From Sphingomonas montanisoli (GTDB lineage Bacteria; Pseudomonadota; Alphaproteobacteria; Sphingomonadales; Sphingomonadaceae), in assembly GCF_008274695.1 (NCBI RefSeq), contig NZ_VTOU01000001.1, forward strand, positions 868,001 through 932,000: a DNA stretch of 64,000 bases, written 5' to 3'. Shown one piece after another: positions 25,603-33,738 of the stretch (position 1 is its first letter; the number at the start of each line of letters is the position of its first letter). The notes beneath the pieces are model-generated. The model was not told where the DNA came from and ran no database searches. It was given only the letters and a program-made list of their open reading frames with translations. A program made the position numbers and the translations under genes.

Positions 25603-26495
25603 GCGCCCCAGCCGTCGAGAAAGTCTCTGAACAGCCCAAGCGCCCGCGACGGCGTCGGCGGCCAGGCCAGGCGCAGGGTCGAGCGTATGTCGAGATCGGC
25701 GATCGGGCGCAGCACCACGCCGGGTGGCTCGCGCCCCGCATTGGACGCGCGGACCACCGCGATCCCCAGCCCCGCCGACACCGCATTGAGCGCGGCTTCG
25801 GCGCTCAATATCTCGACCGCGACATGCGGCTCGACCCCCGCCGCACGCCACGCGCGATCGAGATCGGCGTGGAGCGCGGGCGACGAATCCCCCGACGGCC
25901 ATATCAGATCCTCGCCCGCCAGATCGGCGATCCGCAGTGTCGCCGCGCCCGCCAGCGCATGATTGTCGGGCAGCGCGATGACGAAGGGATCATCCTGCCG
26001 GATTTCGCGGCTATGCGCCCACGCCGGATCATCCTCGGCGATATAGAGGATCGCGGCGTCGACCTGTCCGGCCTTGAGCGCGCTGAGTTGCGACGCCGAT
26101 CCCATCAGGCTCAGCGTCACGCCGATTTCGGGATGGGCATCGCGAAACGCCCGCAGCGCCCCCGTCAGCCCGGCCGATCGCATCGCCTGCTCATTCGCGC
26201 CGATCGTCAGCAGTTCGGGCGCGTCGGCGGCCGCCCGGCGCAGATCGCGCACCGCCGCGTCGAAGCCGTCGAGCAGCACCTTCGCCTCGCGCGCGAAAGC
26301 CTTCCCCTCGGTGGTCAGCACCACCCGCCCCTTGCTCCGTTCGAACAGGCGCACGCCCAGGCTCGCCTCCAGATCCTGGATGCGTTTCGACAGCGCGGGC
26401 TGACTGATGCGGAGGCGCACCGCCGCGCGCTGGAAATTCTCCTCCTCCGCCGCGATCGCGAAGAAGGGGAGATGGCGGATCAGCGAGGCTACCAG
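25599..26495 (-). CDS. LysR-type regulator with probable CTG start
   Basis: A LysR regulator of normal length (298 residues) if translation starts at the CTG at 26495-26493. The helix-turn-helix (EENFQRAAVRLRISQPALSKRI) begins about 20 residues later and the effector domain fills the rest. No ATG, GTG or TTG in frame gives a normal N-terminus: the nearest is a GTG at 26645, which would add 50 residues of arginine-rich sequence lying inside the upstream hydrolase gene. GGGAGG stands 6 bases before this CTG. The gene overlaps the hydrolase by 7 bases and is the last gene of a leftward operon. The start assignment is inference; the product family is secure. Confidence 0.85.
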   Translation of the reverse strand: MVASLIRHLPFFAIAAEEENFQRAAVRLRISQPALSKRIQDLEASLGVRLFERSKGRVVLTTEGKAFAREAKVLLDGFDAAVRDLRRAAADAPELLTIGANEQAMRSAGLTGALRAFRDAHPEIGVTLSLMGSASQLSALKAGQVDAAILYIAEDDPAWAHSREIRQDDPFVIALPDNHALAGAATLRIADLAGEDLIWPSGDSSPALHADLDRAWRAAGVEPHVAVEILSAEAALNAVSAGLGIAVVRASNAGREPPGVVLRPIADLDIRSTLRLAWPPTPSRALGLFRDFLDGWGA

Positions 26496-27259
26496 CCGGT
26501 GCCTCCCATGATCGCCGCGCCCTCCAGCAGCAGGCCGTGGCCCAAATCGTTGAGCATACGCCGTTTCAGATCGAGCGTCAGCGCGACGCGCGAGTAACGC
26601 AGCATCTGGGTCGGCTTCTTCCCCAGCATCCGCGCCAATTCCCACGCGCGCGGCAACAGGTCTTCGCGCGGCACCACCTCGGCCACGAAGTTGAGCCGCT
26701 TCGCCTCGGCCGCGTCGATCACTTCACCGGTCAGCAAAAAGTATCGCGCGCGGTTCGGCCCCAGCAGCATCGGCCAGATCACATGCACGCCGTCCGCCGG
26801 CACCACGCCGCCGGGAACATGCGCATGATCGGCGAAGGTCGCGCCCTCCGCCGCCACGACGATGTCGGAGAGCAGCAGCAGTTCGGCGTGGATATGCGCC
26901 GCGCCATTGACCGCACCGATCACCGGCACCTCGATATCGAGCAGGTTGGTGAGGAGGTCTTTCCCCTCCTTGTAGATGCGATCGAGGAAGGCCGCGTCCC
27001 ACGGTTCGGGATTTTCGAAGTCGGCCGGATCGAAGCTGTCGAGAAAGACGTCGCCCGTCCCCGTCAGGATCACCACCCGGTTCTCGCGATCGCGCCCGAC
27101 CGCATGGAAGGCGTCGCCCAGTTGCTCGTGGATCCCGCCCTGGCTGAAGCCCCACAATGCGGTGCCGCCATTGCGGTGGATCGTCATTTCGAGGATCCCG
27201 TCCTCGCGGCGGAAGCGGATGTCGGGGAAGCGATCCTGATAATCGGCAAGCTTCGTCAT
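26489..27259 (-). CDS. Crotonase-fold beta-diketone hydrolase, 6-oxocamphor hydrolase-like
   Basis: A 256-residue crotonase-fold protein. It aligns by eye with Rhodococcus 6-oxocamphor hydrolase, which cleaves a C-C bond of cyclic beta-diketones. The catalytic set of that enzyme (H122, H145, D154, E244, W40) appears at H124, H147, D156, E246 and W36, with the same spacing among the first four, in NGAAHIHAEL, DHAHVPGG, PADGVHVIWP and LLLEGAA. ILTGTG and ARYFLLTG are also shared. It lacks the CoA-enzyme setting, being coupled by ATGA to a KstD-like flavoprotein upstream and overlapping a LysR gene downstream. A retro-Claisen ring opening is therefore the best prediction; enoyl-CoA hydratase is less likely. 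Confidence 0.85.
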   Translation of the reverse strand: MTKLADYQDRFPDIRFRREDGILEMTIHRNGGTALWGFSQGGIHEQLGDAFHAVGRDRENRVVILTGTGDVFLDSFDPADFENPEPWDAAFLDRIYKEGKDLLTNLLDIEVPVIGAVNGAAHIHAELLLLSDIVVAAEGATFADHAHVPGGVVPADGVHVIWPMLLGPNRARYFLLTGEVIDAAEAKRLNFVAEVVPREDLLPRAWELARMLGKKPTQMLRYSRVALTLDLKRRMLNDLGHGLLLEGAAIMGGTGW

Positions 27260-28914
27260 GCGGCGGCTCCCATGTCGTTGGCGCCCGCGGCGTGGAGCGC
27301 GGCGCGATAGCCGTAGATCATAGAGGCGCCGATGCTGGCGCCCGCGCCCGGATAGCTATGCCCGAACACCGACGCCGTCGAGTTGCCCGTCGCGTATAGG
27401 CCGGGGATCGCAGAGCCATCGGCGCGCAGCACGCGCCCATTCTCGTCCGTCATCAGCCCGCCCGCCGTGCCGACGTCGCCCGGCACGATCCGCACAGCGC
27501 GGAACGGCCCCTTCTCGATCCGGCCGACATTGGGATTGGGCTTGAGGTTGTAATCGCCCTGCCAGCGATCATAGGCACTGCCGCCGCGTCCGAAATCCGC
27601 ATCGACTCCGCTGTCGGCGAAGCCGTTGAAGCGGTCGACCGTCGTTCGCAACGCCGCGGGATCGAGCCCGCATTTGGCGGCCAGCGCCTCGATGCTGTCC
27701 GCCTCGATCATATAGCCGCTGTCGATCCATGCCTGGGGCGGCTTGCCGTTGACGTTCGCCCAGCGCCACTTGTCCATCAGCTGCCGGTCCATGATCAGCC
27801 AGGCGGGCACGGCGGGCACCACCTTGTTGCGTTCGTACATCGCGATGCCGATCGCCATATAGCTGGTCGATTCATTGACGAAGCGCTGCGCGGTCGCATC
27901 GACCATGATGCAATGCGGCTTGGTCATGTCGAACGGATGCATGCCCAGCGCCCCGCCCGGCATCTCCGATGCAGGCACCCACCAGCTTTCCTCCATCAGC
28001 GCGGTCGCCGCGCCCAGTTCGATCGCCGCCTCGATCACCTCGCCGGTGTCGCCCGGATTGGCGTGGCTCCACGATCCGTCGTTCGGCTGGCGCTGCTCGG
28101 CGCTGCGCAGCTTCGCATTGTGCGAAAAGCCGCCGGCATTGATCAGCACGCCGCGCTCCGCCCTCAGCCGCTTCTTCGCGCCGTCGACCGTCACCTCCAG
28201 CCCCGTCACGCGGCCGTCCTCGACGATCCAGCGGTCGATCACCGTCTCGAGCCAGATCGGGATATCCTCGCGCAGCCCGATCTCGAGCAGCCGTCCCTGG
28301 ATCGCGCTTCCCGCGCCGACCAGGTCGGCGCCCAGCGCGTTGCGGATCATGCGCGATCCGACGCGCAGCATCATGCCGACGCTGGCCAGCGTGCGCCCGT
28401 TCTGCCCGGCATGCCCCGCCTCGTGCATCATCATCGGCGGAAAGACGGTGCGGCGCAGCTTGTTGCGCCACGCGCCGAGCTTTCGCACATCGAAGATCGG
28501 CGCGACCAGGGATCGGCTGCGCGCGTTTCCGGCGGGCTTCTGGCCTTCGTGATAGTCCGAATAGCCCTCGGCATGGACCCACTCCATGCCCTTGGCAATC
28601 AGCTTGTCCATCAGGACCGGGCCGGTGGCGAGATAGGCTTCGCGCCGCGCATTCGACGACGCCGGCCCCACATCGCCGACGCAGGCGTCGAGATAGGTGC
28701 GCGCCGATTGCGGATCGTCGGGCACGCCCGCTTTCTTCGCCACCGAATTGTTGGGGATCCAGACCACACCGCCCGACATCGATGTAGAACCGCCGAAAAA
28801 CTCGGTCTTCTCGATCACCAGTGGCTTCAGTCCACGGTCCTTGATCGCGATCGCCGCCGGGATCGCCGCCGCCCCGCTGCCGACGATGATGAAGTCGAAC
28901 GCCTGTTCGTCCAC
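27256..28914 (-). CDS. FAD-dependent dehydrogenase, 3-ketosteroid-delta-1-dehydrogenase-like (GTG start)
   Basis: A 552-residue flavoprotein of the fumarate reductase / KstD group. The dinucleotide motif VGSGAAA is at residues 11-17 and EKTEFFGGSTSMSGGVVWIPNN closely follows the KstD pattern. A C-terminal PGLYATGNSTASVFGHSYPGAGASIG completes the FAD site. KstD enzymes introduce a double bond next to a ketone. The start is GTG at 28914 with GGAGAGAGA upstream. It is coupled (ATGA) to the 6-oxocamphor-hydrolase-like gene, suggesting that desaturation or oxidation of a cyclic ketone is followed by C-C hydrolysis. Related flavoproteins also act on steroids, terpenoids and cyclohexanecarboxylates. 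Confidence 0.88.
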   Translation of the reverse strand: MDEQAFDFIIVGSGAAAIPAAIAIKDRGLKPLVIEKTEFFGGSTSMSGGVVWIPNNSVAKKAGVPDDPQSARTYLDACVGDVGPASSNARREAYLATGPVLMDKLIAKGMEWVHAEGYSDYHEGQKPAGNARSRSLVAPIFDVRKLGAWRNKLRRTVFPPMMMHEAGHAGQNGRTLASVGMMLRVGSRMIRNALGADLVGAGSAIQGRLLEIGLREDIPIWLETVIDRWIVEDGRVTGLEVTVDGAKKRLRAERGVLINAGGFSHNAKLRSAEQRQPNDGSWSHANPGDTGEVIEAAIELGAATALMEESWWVPASEMPGGALGMHPFDMTKPHCIMVDATAQRFVNESTSYMAIGIAMYERNKVVPAVPAWLIMDRQLMDKWRWANVNGKPPQAWIDSGYMIEADSIEALAAKCGLDPAALRTTVDRFNGFADSGVDADFGRGGSAYDRWQGDYNLKPNPNVGRIEKGPFRAVRIVPGDVGTAGGLMTDENGRVLRADGSAIPGLYATGNSTASVFGHSYPGAGASIGASMIYGYRAALHAAGANDMGAAA

Positions 28915-29109
28915 GTCTCTCTCCGCTTTTGGCTTGTTTGCGATCAGCCTAGGTCAAGCGGCCCCTTATGCAAGATCGGCGACGTGCGTTCCGGATCGGC
29001 GTGTAGTCACTGGCCACGACCAGACAGGATATGCCCCCAAAGGGGCCTTATGCGGGGCATGTCATCGCCCTATGGTGCTAAGCGCCCGATTTGGCCTATC
29101 ATCACCGCA

Positions 29110-29119
29110 TGTTCGAACA
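29110..29119. promoter_or_regulatory. Palindrome before the AraC gene
   Basis: The 10-bp perfect palindrome TGTTCGAACA lies 14 bases upstream of the proposed AraC start and within the region divergent from the KstD-like operon. It could be a repressor or activator site, but ten bases is short. Confidence 0.3.
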
Positions 29120-29133
29120 GTCGAGGCCGTAAA

Positions 29134-30117
29134 GTGGACATGCCGGCCGCATCGGCCCAGCCACCTATCAATCTGTCCCGGATATTGCGCGACGTCGTAT
29201 CGATCGGCGCGCAGTGGGTGCGCGTGCGCGTCGACCGGACGGGCGGATTCAGCATGCCGGCATCGGATGACGTGACCGTGCATTTCGTCATCTGGGGTAC
29301 GTTGCAGTTGACTGTCGCCAATGGCGAACCGACCGAGATCGGCGCAGGCGGCTGTGCGCTTCTGCCGCAGGGCATTCCCCATGTCGCCCGCATCGGCAGC
29401 GGCCCGATCGAGCCGCTGCGCTATTTCGACGAGATCGAAGACCACGACATATTGCCCACCGTCGACGTCGGCGAGATTCGGGGCATCCCGACGGCGGTCA
29501 TCCTGATCGGCCGGCTGCGCGTCGACTGGCCGGCCAGCATCCCGCCCCTGCGCATGCTGCCGGGGATCATGCTGGGCACCCGCGCCCACCAAACCGACCC
29601 GGCAGCGGCGACCAACGCCTCGCGCGCGCTGCACCATACATCGCGCGAGCCGGGAGCATCGATCTCGCTGACGCGCTATGCCGAGCTGCTGCTGGTGCGC
29701 GAACTGCGCGACTTTTTCGTTGCGCATCCAGGGCTGCTCAATCCGGGCGACGCGGATGCCGCCGCGGTCGCGCAGGCGATGGAGGCGGTGCGCACCGATC
29801 CCGGCCGCCCCTGGTCGGTCGAGCGGCTCGCACGCCATGTCGGCATGTCGCGATCGGGCTTTGCCGCGAAATTCCGCGCGATTCGAGAAGAAACGCCGAT
29901 GGATTCGGTCGCGCGGCTACGGATGGACCTCGCCGCGCGGCTGCTGGGCGAAGGACGGATGAAGGCGAAGGAAATCGCCGCGCGGGTCGGCTATTCGTCC
30001 GACGCCGCCTTCGTGCGCAGCTTCACACGCCATTTCGGCCTGTCGCCGACCAATTATCGCAAGAAGTTGCGCGAGGAGGCCAGCGTCACCGAAGCGGACT
30101 GGCTGCAGCCGGGCTAA
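29134..30117 (+). CDS. AraC-family transcriptional regulator with cupin sensor
   Basis: About 327 residues. The N-terminal half is a cupin-type sensing domain (VTVHFVIWGTLQLTV, LLPQGIPHVARI). The C-terminal 100 residues contain two helix-turn-helices, including MSRSGFAAKFR and the AraC signature region IAARVGYSSDAAFVRSF...FGLSPTNYR. The proposed start is GTG at 29134, which has GAGG 7 bases upstream; an ATG two codons later (29140) is the alternative. A much longer open frame reaching back to 27913 is antisense to the KstD-like gene and is rejected. It is divergent from the KstD-like operon, which it may control. Confidence 0.9.
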   Translation: MDMPAASAQPPINLSRILRDVVSIGAQWVRVRVDRTGGFSMPASDDVTVHFVIWGTLQLTVANGEPTEIGAGGCALLPQGIPHVARIGSGPIEPLRYFDEIEDHDILPTVDVGEIRGIPTAVILIGRLRVDWPASIPPLRMLPGIMLGTRAHQTDPAAATNASRALHHTSREPGASISLTRYAELLLVRELRDFFVAHPGLLNPGDADAAAVAQAMEAVRTDPGRPWSVERLARHVGMSRSGFAAKFRAIREETPMDSVARLRMDLAARLLGEGRMKAKEIAARVGYSSDAAFVRSFTRHFGLSPTNYRKKLREEASVTEADWLQPG

Positions 30118-30119
30118 TG

Positions 30120-30141
30120 TCCTCCCCCCGCAGGGGGAGGA
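30120..30141. repeat. Half-unit of the CCTCCCCC palindromic repeat
   Basis: One hairpin, TCCTCCCCC and GGGGGAGGA around CGCA, between the convergent AraC and amidohydrolase genes. It may terminate transcription from either side; there is no T-run except a short TTT on the plus strand. Confidence 0.7.
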
Positions 30142-30153
30142 TTTAGATCGCGA

Positions 30154-31341
30154 TCAGTTCCGCGCGCCTTCGAGCAGGCCCTTGAGGTTGGTGCTCATGA
30201 TCTGTTCGACCTGGCCCATGTTCAGGCCCTCCAGTTCGTCGACGAAGTCGAGCGGGGTGGCCGTGCCTTCGGGGTGCGGCCAATCGCTGCCGAACAGGAT
30301 GCGCGACGTATCGACATGCTTGGCGAGCTCGAGGAAGTTGTCCTCGGCGAACGGCGCGATGAAGATGTGCTCGTGGAACGCCTCAACCGGGTGACGCTTG
30401 AACTTCTGCGGCATCTTGCTGTGGACGTAGTTGAGCGTCTGCAGCAGCGAGGGCACCCAAGTCGCGCCATTTTCGACGCTGACGACGCGGACGTCCTTGA
30501 AGCGATCGAACACGCCGTCGCAGATGATCGCGGCCAGCGTATCCGAAATCGCGCGATCGATCGTGCGCAAGCACTCGACCAGCGGGCTCGGTTCGAACGG
30601 CAGCCATTCGCCGCCGCCGGTCCACATCTCGATCAGCTTGTTATAGTCGGTGTCGGCCGCGTGGATCGACACGAAGATCTTCGATTCGTTGATCCGCGCC
30701 CAGAACGCGTCGAATTCGGGCAGGCCCATCGAGCGCGAACCGCGATAGCCCGGCACCGGGGACGGGCGGATGCAGACGGTGCGCGCGCCTTCCTTCAGGA
30801 TCCAGTCGAGTTCGGCGACCGCGCGATCCATGTTGGCGAGCGAGATGATCGGCACGCCGAACATGCGGTTGTCGCGCGCGAAACCCCATTCCTCGCTGGT
30901 CCAGATGTTGAGCGAATGAAGCGCATCGTGCAGCAGGTCGTGATTGTACGACATGCGGTTCTCGATCGCCGAAAACAGCGTCGGGAAGAACATCGCGGCG
31001 TGCACGCCCTGCTCGTCGAGGACGCCCATGCGGTCCTTGCCGTAGCGGAAGCTGTCGGGCGGGCTGATCGGCTTGCCGCCCATTTCGCGGATCGTCTTAC
31101 CTTCGGGGTTCTTGCCCTTGTAGTAATCGAGGTGCGAACCTGGTGCTGCGACGCGCTCGAAGGTCGGGTTCGGCATGTACTGTGAAATCTGCCCTCCGAT
31201 GGCGAGCTTCTTGCGCCCCTCGACAGTCACGAACTGCAGTTCGCCCTTCCACTTGGCGGGCAGGTTGCGGAGGATCGCGTCCTCGGGTTCGTAGAAGTGA
31301 TTGTCCGCGTCATAGACGGGGAAGGGAAGCATACGGTTCAT
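30154..31341 (-). CDS. Amidohydrolase family protein (Amidohydro_2)
   Basis: A 395-residue member of the Amidohydro_2 group. It opens PVYDADNHFYEPEDAI with the D-x-D-x-H metal motif near residue 12, has a barrel strand KIFVSIHAADTD, and ends with LFGSDWPHPEGTATP carrying the metal-binding aspartate. GGAGATGACC precedes the start at 31341; a second ATG three codons in is possible. It is divergent from the tandem acyl-CoA dehydrogenase and shares a 181-base control region with it that contains a TTCC-N8-GGAA dyad. Probably a hydrolase or decarboxylase of a carboxylated ring or ring-opened intermediate. Confidence 0.9.
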   Translation of the reverse strand: MNRMLPFPVYDADNHFYEPEDAILRNLPAKWKGELQFVTVEGRKKLAIGGQISQYMPNPTFERVAAPGSHLDYYKGKNPEGKTIREMGGKPISPPDSFRYGKDRMGVLDEQGVHAAMFFPTLFSAIENRMSYNHDLLHDALHSLNIWTSEEWGFARDNRMFGVPIISLANMDRAVAELDWILKEGARTVCIRPSPVPGYRGSRSMGLPEFDAFWARINESKIFVSIHAADTDYNKLIEMWTGGGEWLPFEPSPLVECLRTIDRAISDTLAAIICDGVFDRFKDVRVVSVENGATWVPSLLQTLNYVHSKMPQKFKRHPVEAFHEHIFIAPFAEDNFLELAKHVDTSRILFGSDWPHPEGTATPLDFVDELEGLNMGQVEQIMSTNLKGLLEGARN

Positions 31342-31437
31342 CGGTCATCTCCGTGGGCCGGCTGGGCGCATGAAAGCGCATCGTCACCCGTTCGCCCTAT
31401 TATGGTCGGGCATTCGTCTCCACGGTTCGACGCCTGC

Positions 31438-31453
31438 TTCCACAAGCACGGAA
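31438..31453. promoter_or_regulatory. TTCC-N8-GGAA dyad, site A
   Basis: TTCCACAAGCACGGAA, 69 bases before the acyl-CoA dehydrogenase start and 96 bases before the divergent amidohydrolase start. It is one of five sites of the same form, each upstream of a different transcription unit of this block. Confidence 0.55.
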
Positions 31454-31522
31454 CACCCCGGCCTGCGTTTGACAGCAGGCCGCGCCGACGCGGAAAGCCC
31501 GATCGATTTTCCAGGATATAGC

Positions 31523-33604
31523 ATGAATCTCGATCTGACCGAACAGCAGACCATGATGCGCGATACCGCGCGCCGCTTCTTCGAGGATGAAGCGGGGCCA
31601 GAGCATGTCCGCGCGATCGAGCCGGCGCGGTTTTCCGCCAAATTGTGGCGCGCGGCGACCGTTCTCGGTTTCCTGGGCGTGCGCGTGCCCGAAACGAAGG
31701 GTGGGCTCGACGCCGGCCTGCTCGACGCGGCGTTGCTGTGCGAGGAAGCCGGGCGGCAACTGGCGCCCATTCCGGTCGAGGATGGCATCGCGGCGGCACG
31801 CCTGCTCGCGACCGTCGGCGCCGACGCGCTGCTCGAGGGAATGGACAAGGTACCCGTCCTGCTCGGCGCATATGAGGCGGGCGGCGATGGCGCTGTAATC
31901 CTCCACCTCGACGGCGACCGCATCCTTGCCGGCGATGCCGTGCTGGCCCAAGGTGCCGAGGCCGTCCGTGCCTTCGAAGCCGCGACGATCGAGCGCGGCC
32001 TGCTGCGCGCGAGCTGGCTGATCGGCGCGGGCGTCCGCTCGCTCGAACTCGCATCGGACTATGCCCGCGAACGCTCGCAATTCGGCCGGCCGATCGGGTC
32101 GTTCCAGGCGATCGCCCACCCGCTGGCCAACAGCGCGACCGATCTGGAGGCCGCCCGCCTGCTGCTGTGGCGCGCGATCTGGTCGATCGCCGAGGGCACC
32201 GACGATGCCGCCGCCCTCCCCGCGATGCTCGAATGGTGGACCGCGACCAGCGCCCGCACCGCCGTCCGCCGCGCTTTACGCACCTTCGGCGGCTATGGCC
32301 TCAGCCTCGAATATGATGTCAGCCTCTATTTTGCGGCGATCCAGCATCGCGCGCTGATCGGCGGCGATCCCGAGCGGCAGCTGGCCGAAGCGGGCGACCG
32401 CCTGTGGGCCGGCGTCAGCCCCGCCCTCCCCGATGCGGGCGATCCGGGCATCGACTTCGGCTTCGGCGCGAAGGCCGAGGCGCTCGCCGCCCGTGTCCGC
32501 GCCTTCTTCGAGGCGGAATTCACGCCCGAGCTGCGCGCCAAGGCACATCATGGCACCGACGGCCACGATCCCGATTTCCACCAGAAACTCGGCGCGGCGG
32601 GATTGCTCTTTCCCGATTGGCCCAGCGAGTTTGGCGGCGAAGATGCCGGCGGGCTGGAGATCACCGCGCTCGGCCGCGTGTTCGAGGAATATCGCTGGGG
32701 GCGCATCCCCGTCGGCATCACCAATATGGGCGCCTACATGACGATGAAGTTCGGCTCGCCCGAACTGAAGGCCGAAATCCTTCCGCGCCTGCGCAGCGGC
32801 GAGGCTCTGTCCTGCCTGGGCTTCACCGAACCCGAGTCAGGTTCGGACATGTACGCCGCCCGCACCCGCGCCGATCGCGACGGGGATGACTGGATCATCA
32901 ACGGGCAGAAGATGTTCACCACCGGCGCGCATCTGGCCGACTATGTCCTGATGCTCGCGCGCACCGATCCGCAGCAGACCAAGCATCGCGGACTCACCAT
33001 CTTCCTGGTGCCGCTGTCGCTGCCCGGCGTCGCGATCCAGCCGGTCCACACGATGCAGGACGAGCGGACCAACATCACCTTCTACGACAATGTCCGCATC
33101 CCCGACCGCTACCGGCTGGGTGAAGTCGACGGCGGGCTGCAGGTGATGGCGGCGGCCATGTCGATCGAACATGGCGGCGAGGGCTATCATGTCTTCCACT
33201 ACAGCCTGATGGATGCCGCACTCACCTGGGCCCGCACGCCGGCTTCCGACGGCGCGAAGCCGATCGACGACCGCGCGACGCGCGCACGCCTCGCCAAATC
33301 CGCCACGCGCCTCGCGCTCGCCGACGTGCTGAGCCGCCGCGCGACCTGGGCGGGCGAAAATGGCAAGGCGACGCGCTGGACCGGGCCGATGGCGAAGATG
33401 TTCTCCACCGAAATCTTCGTCGAGGACGGCGCCGACCTCGTCGCCCTCACCGCGCCCTACTCCCTCCTCCACGCCACCCCCGCGCTGGCGGAGATCGAGG
33501 AGAAGCAGCGCCAGGCGATCGGCCAGACGATCTACGGCGGCACCAGCGAGGTCCATCGCGGGATCATCGCGGAACAGGCGCTGGGGCTGCCAAGGGCGAG
33601 CTAA
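31523..33604 (+). CDS. Tandem (two-domain) acyl-CoA dehydrogenase
   Basis: A 693-residue fusion of two acyl-CoA dehydrogenase units. Residues 1-320 are a shorter unit (LTEQQTMMRDTARRFFEDE at the start, RERSQFGRPIGSFQAIAH near 185). Residues about 325-693 are a full-length unit with FTEPESGSDMYAARTRA near 433, MFTTGAHLADY and the terminal IYGGTSEVHRGIIAEQ. The layout equals mycobacterial FadE34-type enzymes, in which the two subunits of an alpha2-beta2 dehydrogenase for steroid-side-chain or ring-acid CoA esters are fused. The first half lacks several of the FAD-binding segments, so one FAD per chain is expected. The start at 31523 has AGGA upstream; an in-frame extension to 31370 covers the control region and is rejected. 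Confidence 0.92.
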   Translation: MNLDLTEQQTMMRDTARRFFEDEAGPEHVRAIEPARFSAKLWRAATVLGFLGVRVPETKGGLDAGLLDAALLCEEAGRQLAPIPVEDGIAAARLLATVGADALLEGMDKVPVLLGAYEAGGDGAVILHLDGDRILAGDAVLAQGAEAVRAFEAATIERGLLRASWLIGAGVRSLELASDYARERSQFGRPIGSFQAIAHPLANSATDLEAARLLLWRAIWSIAEGTDDAAALPAMLEWWTATSARTAVRRALRTFGGYGLSLEYDVSLYFAAIQHRALIGGDPERQLAEAGDRLWAGVSPALPDAGDPGIDFGFGAKAEALAARVRAFFEAEFTPELRAKAHHGTDGHDPDFHQKLGAAGLLFPDWPSEFGGEDAGGLEITALGRVFEEYRWGRIPVGITNMGAYMTMKFGSPELKAEILPRLRSGEALSCLGFTEPESGSDMYAARTRADRDGDDWIINGQKMFTTGAHLADYVLMLARTDPQQTKHRGLTIFLVPLSLPGVAIQPVHTMQDERTNITFYDNVRIPDRYRLGEVDGGLQVMAAAMSIEHGGEGYHVFHYSLMDAALTWARTPASDGAKPIDDRATRARLAKSATRLALADVLSRRATWAGENGKATRWTGPMAKMFSTEIFVEDGADLVALTAPYSLLHATPALAEIEEKQRQAIGQTIYGGTSEVHRGIIAEQALGLPRAS

Positions 33605-33606
33605 AA

Positions 33607-33730
33607 ATCCTCCCCGGCACGGGGAGGGGGACCGCGAAGCGGTGGAGGGGGTTCGCCACAAGCGACAACGCCCGCCTCAAGCCCCCTCCACCATGCTGCG
33701 CATGGTCCCCCTCCCCGTGCCGGGGAGGAT
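33607..33730. repeat. Two-armed palindromic repeat, CCGCGAAGCGG type (copy 3)
   Basis: Arms of about 47 bases run 33607-33653 and 33684-33730. Both start or end ATCCTCCCC / GGGGAGGAT, the left carrying the hairpin ACCGCGAAGCGGT and the right CCATGCTGCGCATGG. It fills the gap between two convergent genes. The left hairpin and the GGTGGAGGGG that follows match the sequence just upstream of the DUF559 gene at 54650-54680. Confidence 0.85.
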
Positions 33731-33738
33731 CTAGAAAA

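Noticed and set aside
26489-27259. Calling the hydrolase a plain enoyl-CoA hydratase
   Set aside because: The fold is crotonase, but the catalytic set matches 6-oxocamphor hydrolase with constant offset and the operon has no CoA enzymes.
27913-29133. N-terminal extension of the AraC regulator by about 400 codons
   Set aside because: It is antisense to the KstD-like gene and lacks domain features; the regulator is complete from 29134 with a suitable ribosome site.
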